A stretch of 64,000 nucleotides of DNA from Oncomelania hupensis (GCA_036898135.1 CM072513.1:83599032-83663031), one strand, 5' to 3'. Shown: positions 42,161 through 53,747, counted from the stretch's first letter. Translations and numbers: made by a program. Notes: generated from the sequence alone by a model not told the origin.

Positions 42161-42439
42161 ATTGTGCCATGTAAGGTTGCAAAGACAGTAATTAGTATGT
42201 AATAAAATTATGCCTTAGGATTAGATAACAGTTGTTAATTCGTGAATCAATATTTTGATTGGACTTTCTGTGTATAGTCTCTTGTTGCCATTTATTTTGT
42301 CCAGTGACGCACCAAAAGTTATTCCAGAGAATGACGCCTAAGCTTTTTGTTTCCCTTTAAGCACTGTAAAGAGATGCTGATGGGTTTTAGGAGTCATAAA
42401 ACAGACGTGGCAGCGCTTGCTTTGAGAGGACAAACAGTA

Positions 42440-42800
42440 GAAAGAGTTGTAAATACAAGTACTTAGGAACCCTAATTGACGACAAACTCACTTTCTCTGC
42501 CGATGATGCCGACATGATTTTTTGAATGAATGTAGACAGAGAATTTCCATGCTGTACCAACTGCCATATGTGTAGTTGTTGGCAAGCCTCTCTTTCGGAG
42601 CTTTTCCAGAAGAGGACACTCAGCAAAGCCATCAGCATCAAAGACGAGCCTTCTCACCCCCTGTCACAGAAATTTGAACCTCTGCCTTCAGCTATGCTTC
42701 TTAGATGCATTAAATCCCGTACCGTCCGCTATAAGTCCACATTTGTACCCCATGCAGTATCTCTGATCAATGCTTCCTTTGACAGACGCTGGGTCCAATG
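42440..42800 (+). pseudogene. Decayed LINE fragment, third lineage
   Basis: 42447-42500 encodes KYKYLGTLIDDKLTF, a motif found just after the RT palm of animal LINEs of the type whose proteins end ..DPSHPL..F. In another frame, 42600-42775 encodes RTLSKAISIKDEPSHPLSQK, followed by a segment resembling the usual C-terminal FVPHAVSLIN. Frame changes and a deletion between the two parts make it a pseudogene. GGATA repeats at 42958-42974 follow after ~160 unrelated bases. Confidence 0.7.
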
Positions 42801-43075
42801 CAGGATCACTTTCATTACTTGCTGTATGTGTGGGCGGGGGATCGAGAGAGGAGATTCGTAGGGGAGGAGGTGTTGCGGGTTGGGAGTGTGTGGGGGTGCG
42901 CATGCGTGTGCACGTGCGTGTGCATGCTTTGTGTTCTTTTAACTGTTTTATCTTGTCTAGGATAGGATAGGATAGAATAAGATAGGTTTTTAGCACGATA
43001 TTCTTAGTTACCTTTTATTTAATTGTATCGTTTTTTACTTTTATTTGTGTTCAAAGCAAAGTTTTAAGCTTTACT

Positions 43076-43503
43076 GCTTTATTTGTAGAGCCCATGTCAT
43101 TAGTGAGACTGCACCTGTCTTTATTTGTAGAGCCAATGTCATTAGTGAGACTGCACCTGTCTTTATTTGTGGAGCCAATGTCATTAGTGAGACTGCACCT
43201 GTCTTTATTTGTAGAGCCCATGTCATTAGTGAGACTGCACATGTCTTTATTTGTAGAGCCAATGTCATTAGTGAGACTGCACCTGTCTTTATTTGTGGAG
43301 CCCATGTCATTAGTGAGACTGCACCTGTCTTTATTTGTAGAGCCCATGTCATTAGTGAGACTGCACCTGTCTTTATTTGTAGAGCCCATGTCATTAGTAA
43401 GACTGCACATGTCTTTATTTGTAGAGCCCATGTCATTAGTGAGACTGCACCTGTCTTTAATTGTAGAGCCCATGTCATTAGTGAGACTGCACCTGTCTTT
43501 ATT
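43076..43503. repeat. 42-bp minisatellite, about ten copies
   Basis: The unit begins TTTGTAGAGCCCATGTCATT and includes AGTGAGACTGCACCTGTCTTTA. It is a multiple of three and gives open frames on both strands (MSLVRLHLSLFVEP on +). Confidence 0.97.
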
Positions 43504-43762
43504 GACAACGTTGTTTGTGTCTTTAGGCAACATTTGTATGAAGTCTTAACGCCTAAAAGACGATGTTTAATACTGTGATAATGCATTGTTAGTTGGTGTA
43601 GTGAACGCCATGTCATTCCATTGCAATGTGACATGCAACTTACTGCTTTGCATGTTCAGCTGCAGTGGGCACACTTACACAGTGTTATCTGGACAAATCA
43701 GTGAACATCTACATAACTTGTATTGACATGCCTACTTGTTTTGACGTCAGAACAATGATCCC

Positions 43763-43806
43763 TTGCGGTTAGGGCTGGGTTAGGGTTAGTGTTAGGGTTA
43801 GGGTTC
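43763..43806. repeat. Short telomere-like TTAGGG tract
   Basis: GGTTAGGG-type words repeat about six times imperfectly. Shorter ones are at 22167-22176 and 47140-47150. Too short to be a telomere. Confidence 0.7.
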
Positions 43807-44224
43807 GAACATTTCAAAGTACTTAAAAATGGGGACGAAATATGACCCATTGTCAGCACAACGTATGTGGCGTTTCGGGAAAGTCATGATATTACTGTGT
43901 AACCTCGGCTGTGTGTGTGTGTGCGTGTGTGCGTGCTATTATTGTGTGTTGAGATTCTCAGCATTGCGAATGAAATGTGTTTGGATGATGTTTATCATGT
44001 GCATGTGAGGTCCATATTTGTGTATTCCTAATATATAATATATATTATATATAGTTTTTAACTGTGATCCTGTGCCTAATTCCTTTTGAGGTAATGAGGA
44101 AAAGTTGTATTGTAGCATTGTCTTTCACTTTCAGTATAACAATTTTCTCCAAACCAGTCAACATCCATGCACACAACTTAACTTCTCCCGCTGGTTGAAT
44201 ACTATATCCTAAATGCATTATTGG
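43807..44224. other. No recognised feature
   Basis: A short GT tract at 43908-43932 and an AT palindrome (TATATAATATATATTATATA) near 44030-44052; nothing else. Confidence 0.5.
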
Positions 44225-44352
44225 CTGTTGACACCTTGATATTATTTACATAACACAAACTTTATAGGCTGTTGACACCTTGATATTATTTACATAACAC
44301 AAACATTATTGGCTGTTGACACCTTGATATTATTTACATAACACAAACATTA
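44222..44352. repeat. 44-bp minisatellite, three copies
   Basis: The unit begins GGCTGTTGACACCTTGATAT and ends TTTACATAACACAAACATTATT. Confidence 0.93.
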
Positions 44353-44792
44353 CACACAATTTTTTTGGGGGGTGGGGGAGTGATGAGGGGAGGGGGAGGA
44401 AGTCTACAGACATACACTTTTGAATATCTAATCAGAAAAGAAAGTTCTATTTTACATTGTGTTGTTGTTGTGCGGACCAAATAGGTGTGTATCATTTTGC
44501 ACGGCGCCTGAAGTGGACGCTGGGCTATCGCACCTGCCCAGTAAAACAGAAGCGCGCGTGCCGATGACTATCATTGTACACAAACAGGGAAGGTCAGGGG
44601 AAAGGTGAAAGTTGAAGGGTCGTCGCAAGGCCACGCAACATTAGGGGGCTGGACAATGCCGGACAGTGGTCAGTTGCACAAAGACACGTCACGTTGTCCA
44701 CTCGCTCACCATAAGTCTACAGAGGTTTATCACACACCGTCGAGGCGCCAGAATCGCACAACGGAGTACCGCTACAGGACCAGAAACAAATA
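44353..44792. other. No recognised feature
   Basis: A G-rich run at 44362-44398 and otherwise unassigned sequence. Confidence 0.4.
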
Positions 44793-45422
44793 ATGTTGTT
44801 TTTGCCTACTTCTAACATTCAGTTCTATGTTGTTTTTGCCTACTTCTAATGTTGTTTTTTCCTACTTCTAACATTCAGTTCTATGTTGTTTTTGCCTACT
44901 TCTAACATTCAGTTTTATGTTGTTTTTGCCTACTTCCAACATTCAGTTCTATGTTGTTTTTGATTCAGTTCTATGTTGTTTTTGCCTACTTCTAACATTC
45001 AGTGCTATGTTGTTTTTGCCTACTTCTAACATTCAGTTCTATGTTGTTTTGCCTACTTCTAACATTCAGTGCTATGTTGTTTTTGCCTACTTCCAACATT
45101 CAGTTCTATGTTGTTTTTGATTCAGTTCTATGTTGTTTTTGCCTACTTCTAACATTCAGTGCTATGTTGTTTTTGCCTACTTCTAACATTCAGTTCTATG
45201 TTGTTTTGCCTACTTTTAACATTCAGTGCTATGTTGTTTTTGCCTACTTCCAACATTCAGTTCTATGTTGTTTTTGATTCAGTTCTATGTTGTTTTTGCC
45301 TACTTCTAACATTTAGTGCTATGTTGTTTTTGCCTACTTCTAACATTCAGTTCTATGTTGTTTTTGCCTACTTTTAACATTCAGTGCTATGTTGTTTTTG
45401 CCTACTTCTAACATTCAGTTCT
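44793..45422. repeat. 34-bp minisatellite with 157-bp higher-order unit
   Basis: The base unit begins ATGTTGTTTTTGCCTACTTC and ends TAACATTCAGTTCT. A truncated form (TTGATTCAGTTCT) recurs every ~157 bases (around 44957, 45117 and 45270), marking a higher-order repeat of four full units and one partial unit. Confidence 0.93.
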
Positions 45423-45567
45423 GTGGACGAGGATTTCAGTCATGTGAATTGTACCCCTTTACGTCCTTGTCTGTTTTCTCATCCCCCCCTTCACTCCCCC
45501 AACTCCAACCCCAATCCTCTCCTCCCTGCCGCTCCCATATAGTAACACAAATATCTGTGGTGTACAT

Positions 45568-46255
45568 TAAGTGTTAAGTGTTAATAGTGTACATTAAGTG
45601 TTCTTACAGTGTTCACTTTAATTAGTGTAAATTAAATGTTCTTACAGTGTTAAGTGTTAGTAGCGTAAATTAAGTGTTCTTACAGTGTTAAGTGTTAGTA
45701 GTGTAAATTAAGTGTTCTTACATTGTTAAGTGTTAATAGCGTAAATTAAGTGTTCTTACATTGTTGAGTGTTAGTAGTCTAGATTAAGAGTTCTCGCAGT
45801 GTTAAGTGTTAGTAGTGTAAATTAAGTGTTCTTACGGTGTTAAGTGTTAATAGTTTTCAAATAAGTATTTTTACAGTGTTAAGCTTTAACAGTGTAAATT
45901 AAGTGTTCTTACAGTGTTAAGTAATAATAGTGTACATTGATTGTTCTTACAGTGTTAAGTGTTAGTAGTGTAAACTGAGTGTTCTTACAGTGTTCATTTT
46001 AATTAATGTAAATTAAGTGCTCTTACAGTGTTAAGTGTTAATAGTGTCAATTAAGTGTTCTTACAGTGTTAAGTATTAATAGGGTAAATTGAGTGTTCTT
46101 ACAGTGTTAAGTGTTAGTTGTTCATTTAAGCTTTGCTTTTGTGTGCCCTTTATGTTCTCCATGCCTGGTTTACTTGTTTCGTGAATAAAATTATGTTTAA
46201 ACCAAGTGTTAGTAAAGTAAATTAAGTGTTCGTAGTGTTAAGTGTCAGTAGTGTA
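45568..46255. repeat. 38-bp minisatellite, about 16 copies
   Basis: The unit begins GTTCTTACAGTGTTAAGTGT and ends TAGTAGTGTAAATTAAGT. Copies are diverged and several have deletions. Confidence 0.93.
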
Positions 46256-46299
46256 AGTGCAAGGAGAACAAAGTAGTGTTTAAGTGTCACTCGATAGAC

Positions 46300-46830
46300 C
46301 TCAACCTAAGGTTTAGGACAGAGCCACTGTAGTGTACAGATGAACATTAATAAGATTTAGGACAGAACAAGTGTAGTGTACAGATGAACATTAATAAGAT
46401 TTAGCACAGAACAAGTGTAGTGTACAGATGAACATTAATAAGATTTAGGACAGAACAAGTGTAGTGTACAGATGAACATTAATAATATTTAGGACAGAAC
46501 AAGTGTAGTGTAAAGATGAACATTAATAAGGTTTAGGACAGAACAAGTGTAGTGTAAAGATGAACATTAATAAGATTTAGGACAGAACAAGTGTAGTGTA
46601 CAGATGAACATTAATAAGATTTAGGACAGGACAAGCGTAGTGTAAAGATGAACATTAATAAGATTTAGGACATAACAAGTTTAGTATACAGATGAACATT
46701 AATAAGATTTAGGACATAACAAGTGTAGTGTAAAGATGAACATTAATAAGATTTAGGACAGAACAAGTGTAGTGTACAGATGAACATTAATAAGATTTAG
46801 GACAGGACAAGTGTAGTGTACAGATGAAGA
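46300..46830. repeat. 44-bp minisatellite, about 12 copies
   Basis: The unit begins GATTTAGGACAGAACAAGTG and ends TAGTGTACAGATGAACATTAATAA. Confidence 0.95.
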
Positions 46831-47380
46831 GTCTGTGCAGCAGTATACCACCATTCCGCAACCATAGCTTTCACACAGTGACACTCTCTTGCCACTGTGC
46901 ACTACGGTTTTACAAATAAGTCTCCATTGTATTTGTTACAGGTATCTTTGTTAGCCATTTGTTAGCCATTCTGAGTTTTGTTCTTTTCAATACTACCTCT
47001 AGAGAACCCCCTACTGGTACACTGTCAACCCATAATCCCTTGCAACGTCACCACATGGAGAGAGATGTTAGCACGTGACTACATGGAAAGGGATTTCAGT
47101 TGAAGCTTCCACACACCATGCTGGACTTAGGGGGTAGCGTTAGGGTTAGGGAGATCTTTAAATGTCGTAACTTTGCATACAGTACTGAGGACATTGCATT
47201 GTGACCTCAAAGTCCTCATGGTTACATGACACACGTCGTAATAAGATAATGAACATTTAGTGTAAAGCGATCACTGTTGAAACACTCCCTTATTGATTTG
47301 AAAGGGAGACAAACACATTTGTGTTTTAGACCGATAGTTGTTATCTCGCCTAAAGAACTGCATGTGCTCAATGTATTGAT
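46831..47380. other. No recognised feature
   Basis: No gene or repeat is seen. Confidence 0.4.
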
Positions 47381-47430
47381 GTTTCGATGTATTGATGTTT
47401 CGATATATTGATGTTTCGATGTATTGATGT
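47381..47430. repeat. 14-bp minisatellite, about four copies
   Basis: TATTGATGTTTCGA repeats. Confidence 0.9.
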
Positions 47431-47721
47431 GTTAAAATACTTCCCAAATCTGTAATCTAACCTTCTTAAAAAGTTGGGGTTGCTTTTGCAGGCAACGCCA
47501 CACAGGGCAAGAGAAAACAAGACCCTGTAACACAATGGTGTGGTCAGGCTGTAGGGATGTGCAATCAACTCAACCATATAGCTATGCCCTAGTATACTCA
47601 AAATCAGTGATAGAAGCAGCAAGACGACCAGCGCTCATATAAAATTAAATGTTCGTGGAAATTTGAACCCAACCCGGGCTCTTGGAAAAACGAGTTTCAG
47701 CGTTCTAAAGAGCTCTTTTAC
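47431..47721. other. No recognised feature
   Basis: No supported feature. Confidence 0.4.
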
Positions 47722-47828
47722 AATACAACACAATATAACGCAATACAAAACAACACAATACAATGCAATACAACACAACACAATACAATGCAATACAACA
47801 CAACACAATACAATGCAATACAAAATAA
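47722..47828. repeat. CAATA/CAACA pentanucleotide repeat with ~25-bp higher-order unit
   Basis: The same words as 41975-42160 in reverse orientation, with ACAATACAATGCAATACAAC blocks repeating. Confidence 0.92.
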
Positions 47829-48287
47829 TTGTCCGATAAAAACCAGGAGTTTTGTCTTAAAGAAGGTAAAACACGTCAGCTCAAATGAGTCTCTATACAA
47901 TAATGTATTTGGCTAACAAGCTTGGTTAGGGGTTGCAAATCAGTTGCTAGTTTTGTCCACATCTAAATTCCGTGGACTGGCTATATAGGGGTCCAGGGTC
48001 ACATGAACGGTCAGAGGATGAATGATGGCGGTAGGCGTTGAGAATTCCCATAATCCTCTCCCTGATTCGCCTACCGCATGGGTCCAGCTGCGGTGGACAA
48101 AGCCTTGAGGTCAGTGGACAACTGGATTGTGGACGTTTGATGCTGTTCCATGGTATGTTCACATGGACACGGCCGCTGATCATTGCCACTTATCGCCATT
48201 TTCCACCATTCCACAATCTATATTTGGTACGTTAATTCAGCAGCACCAGCATTAAATGATCATCATCAATGTTGTCGTCGGTATTGC
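47829..48287. other. No recognised feature
   Basis: Overlapping 65- to 80-codon frames on opposite strands near 47947-48235 have no known motif. Confidence 0.4.
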
Positions 48288-48307
48288 TGTCATCATCATC
48301 ATCATCG

Positions 48308-48389
<82 letters not shown>

Positions 48390-48430
48390 TATCATCGTCA
48401 CCATCATCTTCATCGTCATCATCATCAACC
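48288..48430. repeat. ATC microsatellite
   Basis: (ATC)n with GTC and ACC variants at the ends. Confidence 0.97.
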
Positions 48431-48667
48431 ACTGCAAAGGCTAGATGTTCACCATACATCAGTAACCTCTCTTTGAAGAGACACTGTGTGGGTTTAGTTG
48501 AGGATCCAGGATGTTGTTACAAGAATTCTGTAGTTGTGACATGCAGAGTGGTCGTGCGTTGTGATGGTTGTTGATAGGAGTGGTTAATGAACAGTGGCGG
48601 ATCCTGTAATCAACACCAGGGCAAAACGATCTTAGGTGCCGTACTGTGATAACTAATACTACTTCAG
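48431..48667. other. No recognised feature
   Basis: No supported feature. Confidence 0.4.
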
Positions 48668-48668
48668 G

Positions 48669-48739
<71 letters not shown>

Positions 48740-49965
48740 TGGAGGGTATAGGTGTTCAAAAGAGAGAGGGAGAAAGAGAGAGAGATGGAGGGTATAGGTG
48801 TTTAAAAGAGAGAGATAGAGAGATGGAGGGTATAGGTGTTCAAAAGAGAGAGAGAGATGGAGTGTATAGGTGTTCAAGACAGAGAGAGATGGAGGGTATA
48901 GGTGTTCAAGACAGAGAGAGAGATGGAGGGTATAGGTGTTCGAGACAGAGAGAGATGGAGGGTATAGGTGTTCAAGAGAGAGAGAGAGAGAGTGAGAGAG
49001 AGAGATGGAGGGTATAGGTGTTCAAGAGAGAGAGAGATGGAGGGTATAGGTGTTCAAGAGAGAGAGAGATGGAGGGTATAGGTGTTCAAGAGAGAGAGAG
49101 ATGGAGGGTATAGGTGTTCGAGAGAGAGAGAGATAGAGAGATGGAGGGTATAGGTGTTCAAGAGAGAGAGAGAGATGGAGGGTATCGGTGTTCGAGAGAG
49201 AGAGATGGAGGGTATAGGGGTTCAAGAGAGAGAGAGATGGAGGGTATAGGTGTTCGAGAGAGAGAGAGATGGAGGGTATAGGGGTTCAAGAGAGAGAGAG
49301 ATGGAGGGTATAGGTGTTCGAGAGAGAGAGAGAGATGGAGGGTATAGGTGTTCGAGAGAGAGAGATAGAGAAATGGAGGGTATAGGTGTTCAAGAGAGAG
49401 AGAGATGGAGGGTATAGGTGTTCAAGAGAGAGAGAGAGAGGTAGAGGGTATAGGTGTTCGAGAGAGAGATAGAGAAATGGAGGGTATAGGTGTTCAAGAG
49501 AGAGAGAGATGGAGGGTATAGGTGTTCAAGAGAGAGAGAGATGGAGGGTATAGGTGTTCGAGAGAGAGATGGAGGGTATAGGTGTTCAAGAGAGAGAGAT
49601 GGAGGGTATAGGTGTTCGAGAGAGAGAGAGGTGGAGGGTATAGGTTTTCGAGAGAGAGAGATAGAGAAATGGAGGGTATAGGTGTTCAAGAGAGAGAGAG
49701 ATGGAGGGTATAGGTGTTCAAGAGAGAGAGAGAGGTGGAGGGTATAGGTGTTCGAGAGAGAGAGAGAGAGATAGAGAAATGGAGGGTATAGGTGTTTAAG
49801 AGAGAGAGAGATGGAGGGTATAGGTGTTCAAGAGAGAGAGAGAGAAAGAGAGAGAGAGATGGAGGGTATAGGTGTTCAAGAGAGAGAGAGAGAGAGAGAG
49901 AGAAAAAAAAGAGAGAGATGGAGAGAGAGAGAGAGAGCGATGGAGGGTAGAGGTGTTCAAGTGTT
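48668..49965. repeat. Compound array: 18-base core plus variable GA tract, ~35 copies
   Basis: A conserved core, TGGAGGGTATAGGTGTTC, followed by A or G, is joined to (GA)n of 10 to 40 bases. Repeat length varies because the GA part varies. A pure GA tract at 48669-48733 precedes it. Confidence 0.97.
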
Positions 49966-49976
49966 TGCGTGTGTAT

Positions 49977-49978
<2 letters not shown>

Positions 49979-50010
<32 letters not shown>

Positions 50011-50066
50011 GGGATGACATTGTGCGCCTTAATCGTAAATCAGATTAAAAAGCGCGGCGATCTGCA
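49979..50066 (-). mobile_element. Non-LTR 3' end module with ATT tail
   Basis: (TAA)n at 49979-50010 is followed, on the - strand reading inward, by CAGATCGCCGCGCTTTTTAA..TTAAGGCGCACAATGTCATCCC. It matches the modules at 18976 and 56868. Confidence 0.68.
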
Positions 50067-50672
50067 ACCAACACACAGGTATTACAGACACTACATGCCC
50101 AACAAACACAGGTTGATCACTGCAACATGTGGTGTACAGGCAAGTCGCTAGTGGAAGACTGAAAGGTAACACAAGATTTATTTTGGAATTTAAAGATAGA
50201 CGGCTCCAATTTTTGGAAGAAATGGAGTAAACCGGAGGAAATCCGCGTGTGTGTGTTTGTGTGCTTGTGTTTGTGTGTGTGTGAGCGCGACTGTGGGTGA
50301 TTGTTTAAAATCTATGTGAAAACGGAAATGTAAATTTGAAGGGCGCCTAGGTGATGTGTTCAGTACTTGCAGACATCCGTTATCTTAACACGCTTTCCAG
50401 TGTTTTCCCATCAACATGCTCACACCTTGAAATGTAATGTATCTTTCTAGCTTACCATTTCATTCTCTCTATTCATGTCTAGTGGCCATCAACAACGGTT
50501 TCACGCCCACAGTATTGACCCTTATCCAATTTCCTCACAAACGTAAATGTCCACATGGAATTATAAGTCATCATCATCGGTGGCGGCGTCAACAATAAAT
50601 TGAAGTTTGTATTTCTGGCACGTTGCAGGTTGGATTATACAGGACGTGAAAGGAAATAATATGGACTCACTC
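50067..50672. other. No recognised feature
   Basis: A GT-rich patch at 50248-50285; otherwise unassigned. Confidence 0.4.
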
Positions 50673-50674
50673 TA

Positions 50675-50775
50675 CACTCACACACACACCCACCCCCATA
50701 CACACACACATGCACGCGCACACACAACATCCACACAGACACACACGCGCACGCACATACGCATGCACACACACT
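50675..50775. repeat. CA-rich repeat
   Basis: CACA with CCC, CATG and CGCG interruptions. Confidence 0.9.
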
Positions 50776-50919
50776 AACACTTTTACAAAACGACGATAGG
50801 CCCAATGTTAGTGTTGACTTTGTTGTTGGTGCTGCTGATGATGACGAAAATGGTGATTATGACAAAGATGACAACGGAGATGATGACAATAGTAGTACTG
50901 ATGTGATAGATGCATATGT

Positions 50920-50974
50920 AGGTGATGATGATGACGATGATGATGATGATGATAATGATGATGATGACGACGAC

Positions 50975-51040
<66 letters not shown>
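50920..51040. repeat. GAT microsatellite
   Basis: (GAT)n with GAC and AAT variants. Confidence 0.95.
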
Positions 51041-51204
51041 ATGCCGTGTGAAGCCGTGTGAATGGATTAGGCCAGGTATTGGAGAGTGGGGAGGTTAGGA
51101 AATACAATGTTGACGACAACTCCTTCACCCCGCCCCTTCACTGTGTCGTGCGGGCAACACAGCTTTTATTTTCCAGATGTTTACTTTCAAACACACCATC
51201 CAAA

Positions 51205-51527
51205 CCACATCAGGCCTGTGCCACAGTTCTGGCTGAGTTCATGCATGAGGCCTGTGCCACAGTTCTGGCTGAGCTCATGCATGAGGCCTGTGCCACATGA
51301 GGTCTGTGCCACAGTTCTGGCTGAGTTCATGCATGAGGCCTGTGCCACAGTTCTGGCTGAGTGCATGCATGCGGTCTGTGCCATAGTTCTGGCTGAGTGC
51401 ATGCATGCGGTCTGTGCCATAGTTCTGGCTGAGTGCATGCATGCGGTCTGTGCCATAGTTCTGGCTGAGTTCATGAGGTCTGTGCCACAGTTCTGACTGA
51501 GTTCATGCATGAGGTCTGTGTCATCAT
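51205..51527. repeat. 36-bp minisatellite, about nine copies
   Basis: The unit begins GAGGCCTGTGCCACAGTTCT and ends GGCTGAGTTCATGCAT. One copy is shortened near 51295. Open 12-residue frames arise because 36 is a multiple of three. Confidence 0.96.
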
Positions 51528-51659
51528 CACTCGTCATTCATTCATCTCTGTCCCCATCTCTCTGGTTTTTCTAACCGCACACAAGTGTAGCACGCATAAC
51601 ACGTAGCCTGTGGCCAATGCATAAAGCTAAGAAATTATTCCACAATTCATCAACCTTCG

Positions 51660-51810
51660 GTTTTAAGTAGTGGCCATATTTGGCTTACGTTTAACGGCTT
51701 GTGCATTGGATTATGAGATTTTTCACTGACCGGAATTTTGACTGGGGCCACATCTTATGAGTTTAGTGGTCACATTTAGGCTTACGTTTTACGGTTTATG
51801 CATTGGGTCG
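51660..51810. repeat. Diverged direct duplication
   Basis: GTGGCCATATTTGGCTTACG near 51668 and GTGGTCACATTTAGGCTTACG near 51767 are each followed by a related GTTTAACGG..TGCATTGG segment. Confidence 0.65.
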
Positions 51811-52057
51811 GAGGTGGTGGCGCCGTGTTTATCACGGTCCGGTTCAAATTTATAAATGTGTGTAGCTGTGTAATTTTACTACAAGGCACTCTTTCAAGAC
51901 GACGTAACGATTTATCTATAATACGAAACAAGTTTACTAAGATCGACACGTAACTAGTGAATTCAACTGCCTTAACTCGCCAAGTCGTGTGTAGCAAACA
52001 ACCTTTGTTACGTGTAATCATGCGTGTGGGAGGAGTTTAGGTTGACCTCTAAACTCG

Positions 52058-52084
52058 TGACGTCACACTCTCGCTTCTGATTGG
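52058..52084. promoter_or_regulatory. CRE and inverted CCAAT box
   Basis: TGACGTCA at 52058-52065 and GATTGG at 52079-52084 lie 13 bases apart, a combination common in metazoan promoters. No coding region is recognisable downstream on either strand, so this is only a candidate. Confidence 0.3.
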
Positions 52085-52977
52085 TCCTCGTAAGCCAGGC
52101 TTAAGTAGTTTGCAGAAGAAATCAAACATGCGCTATCCTTAGCCAGCACCCAAGGAAATGTATAAGGAATTCATCAGCATAACACAAGTGTGGCCGGGTC
52201 TTTACGGACTTTCTACTCTGTTACTAGTGGCTAATGGGTCTGAGTCATCATCGCAGTTGTTGGCATCGTTGTCGCTGTCGTCGTCCTTGTCGCTAGGCTT
52301 GTGGACAAACTGATCACTTGTTTCTGGATAATTGAAATACACAAAAAGCTACAACTTGTGAAAACTGCCTACAGTTGACAAAGGTAACAGGGCTTCTTAC
52401 ACAAACGTTTGTTTTTAACAATTTAATGATAAAACGGCTTCCTCTGGCTTTGATGAGGTACCAATCTCACAGCAGGTGGTTGTGGTGGTGGAGTGGCGTG
52501 GATAGGAGCAGAGGAGGCGGGGGGGGGGGGGGGGTAGTGGGAGGCGGTTAGTGATTGTGGGGATGAATAGGAAGGACAAATACAATCAAAACACATCTCT
52601 CTACCTTGGAGGAAGTACCCTCCAAAAAAGCACGGAAGTGTTCTTTGTAGAATGAAGGACAGACAGGAAGGTCCGGAGCTCATTAAAACAGTATTGTCCA
52701 TCGCGCTCAACCATCTAAGTGGCCAGTTGACAGCCACTGTGGACAATAGGTCAGCTCGTCCCATTGTCAGATGGACACTAGCACAATGCTTGTAAAGAGA
52801 AGGGTTGTACGTCCATTAGGCGTGTGAAGCCTAGCATGCTTACTCTACCAATGGACAAACAGAGGAAAATGGTCAACAATCAAATGTACGCCTGCAATAG
52901 ACCTACGTATTTAATACAAGAAAAACCCCGCACCTTCCGCATAGTAGATTTTAGATGGTCAGAGGTGAGTGCTATGT
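52085..52977. other. No recognised gene; poly-G at 52519-52534
   Basis: A 113-codon - strand frame at 52423-52764 contains a Pro run over the C tract and has no domain I know. The rest is unassigned. Confidence 0.4.
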
Positions 52978-53107
52978 CAAAAACCAAACGAACCCATTGA
53001 CCACCAAACTGAAAAACCCTTCATTAATGTCTGCAGTATATATTTTACTGAGGACATTGATGAAGGGTTTTTCAGTTTCGTGGTCAATGGGTTCGTGTGG
53101 GTTTTTA
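52978..53107. repeat. Hairpin with ~53-base arms and ~20-base loop
   Basis: The left arm (52979-53032) and right arm (53052-53106) pair almost throughout, with about four mismatches or bulges. The paired core includes CGAACCCATTGACCAC and ACTGAAAAACCCTTCAT. The loop is TGCAGTATATATTTTACTGAG-like. It could be a tiny foldback transposon or an RNA hairpin. Confidence 0.85.
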
Positions 53108-53673
53108 CATTGCACTCGTCTCTATATTATTAAGTTTTTATATAAATGCACAAGTCCTTTAGATTTTGGATGTGCAAAGGTGACTGTCCCCGACAATATA
53201 CAAGGTAGACTAACTCAATAAAATGACATTGATAAAACACTCGCTGAAATGTCTGCATTAACAGCACAATGCTTGTCCATTAGATTTTTGACGTCTGCTA
53301 TGTTGACTCAAACCATGCACCATCCAAACGCTGCTTTCCAAAATGTCTACCCGCTTTGTCCATCTAAAGTATAAGGGCCATCTACAGAGAACTGCTAACA
53401 TACTACCTTCAATACAGGAGGAGACATTGAATGTTCCCATTCCACAATCCATAATATAATGTCCTACCTGCAGTACAACGAATGATACGAGCACTTTGAC
53501 AACTTTGTTTACTGTCCTCATTGAATGGTTCAGATCTATGCAGGCCTTTGTGAAGGAAGAGGTAGTTATTATGATGATTGACTGAAGTACTTGCACACTC
53601 AGACACATACTCGTTGTCTGATATTATTTACCATGTCAATTTAGGAACAACGGTTATACATTGGGTACACAGC
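53108..53673. other. No recognised feature
   Basis: No supported gene. Confidence 0.4.
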
Positions 53674-53679
53674 AACATC

Positions 53680-53747
53680 TGTTGATGCCCTATTGTGCTT
53701 AGCATTTGGAGCCTGTGATGCCCTATTGTGCTTAGCATTTGGAGCCT
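53680..53747. repeat. 32-bp direct duplication
   Basis: GATGCCCTATTGTGCTTAGC..ATTTGGAGCCTG occurs twice in tandem. Confidence 0.93.

Noticed and set aside
43076..43503. CRISPR-like array, or repeat protein of 14-residue units
   Set aside because: Repeats are contiguous with no unique spacers, the context is eukaryotic, and frames are open on both strands only because the unit is 42 bases.
43763..43806. Telomere or subtelomere
   Set aside because: Only about six imperfect TTAGGG words, with no long array and unrelated flanks.
48183..48476. Poly-His / poly-Ser / poly-Asp proteins
   Set aside because: Translations of an ATC microsatellite in different frames.
51205..51527. CRISPR-like array or 12-residue repeat protein
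   Set aside because: Head-to-tail 36-bp minisatellite without spacers; both strands are open by unit length.
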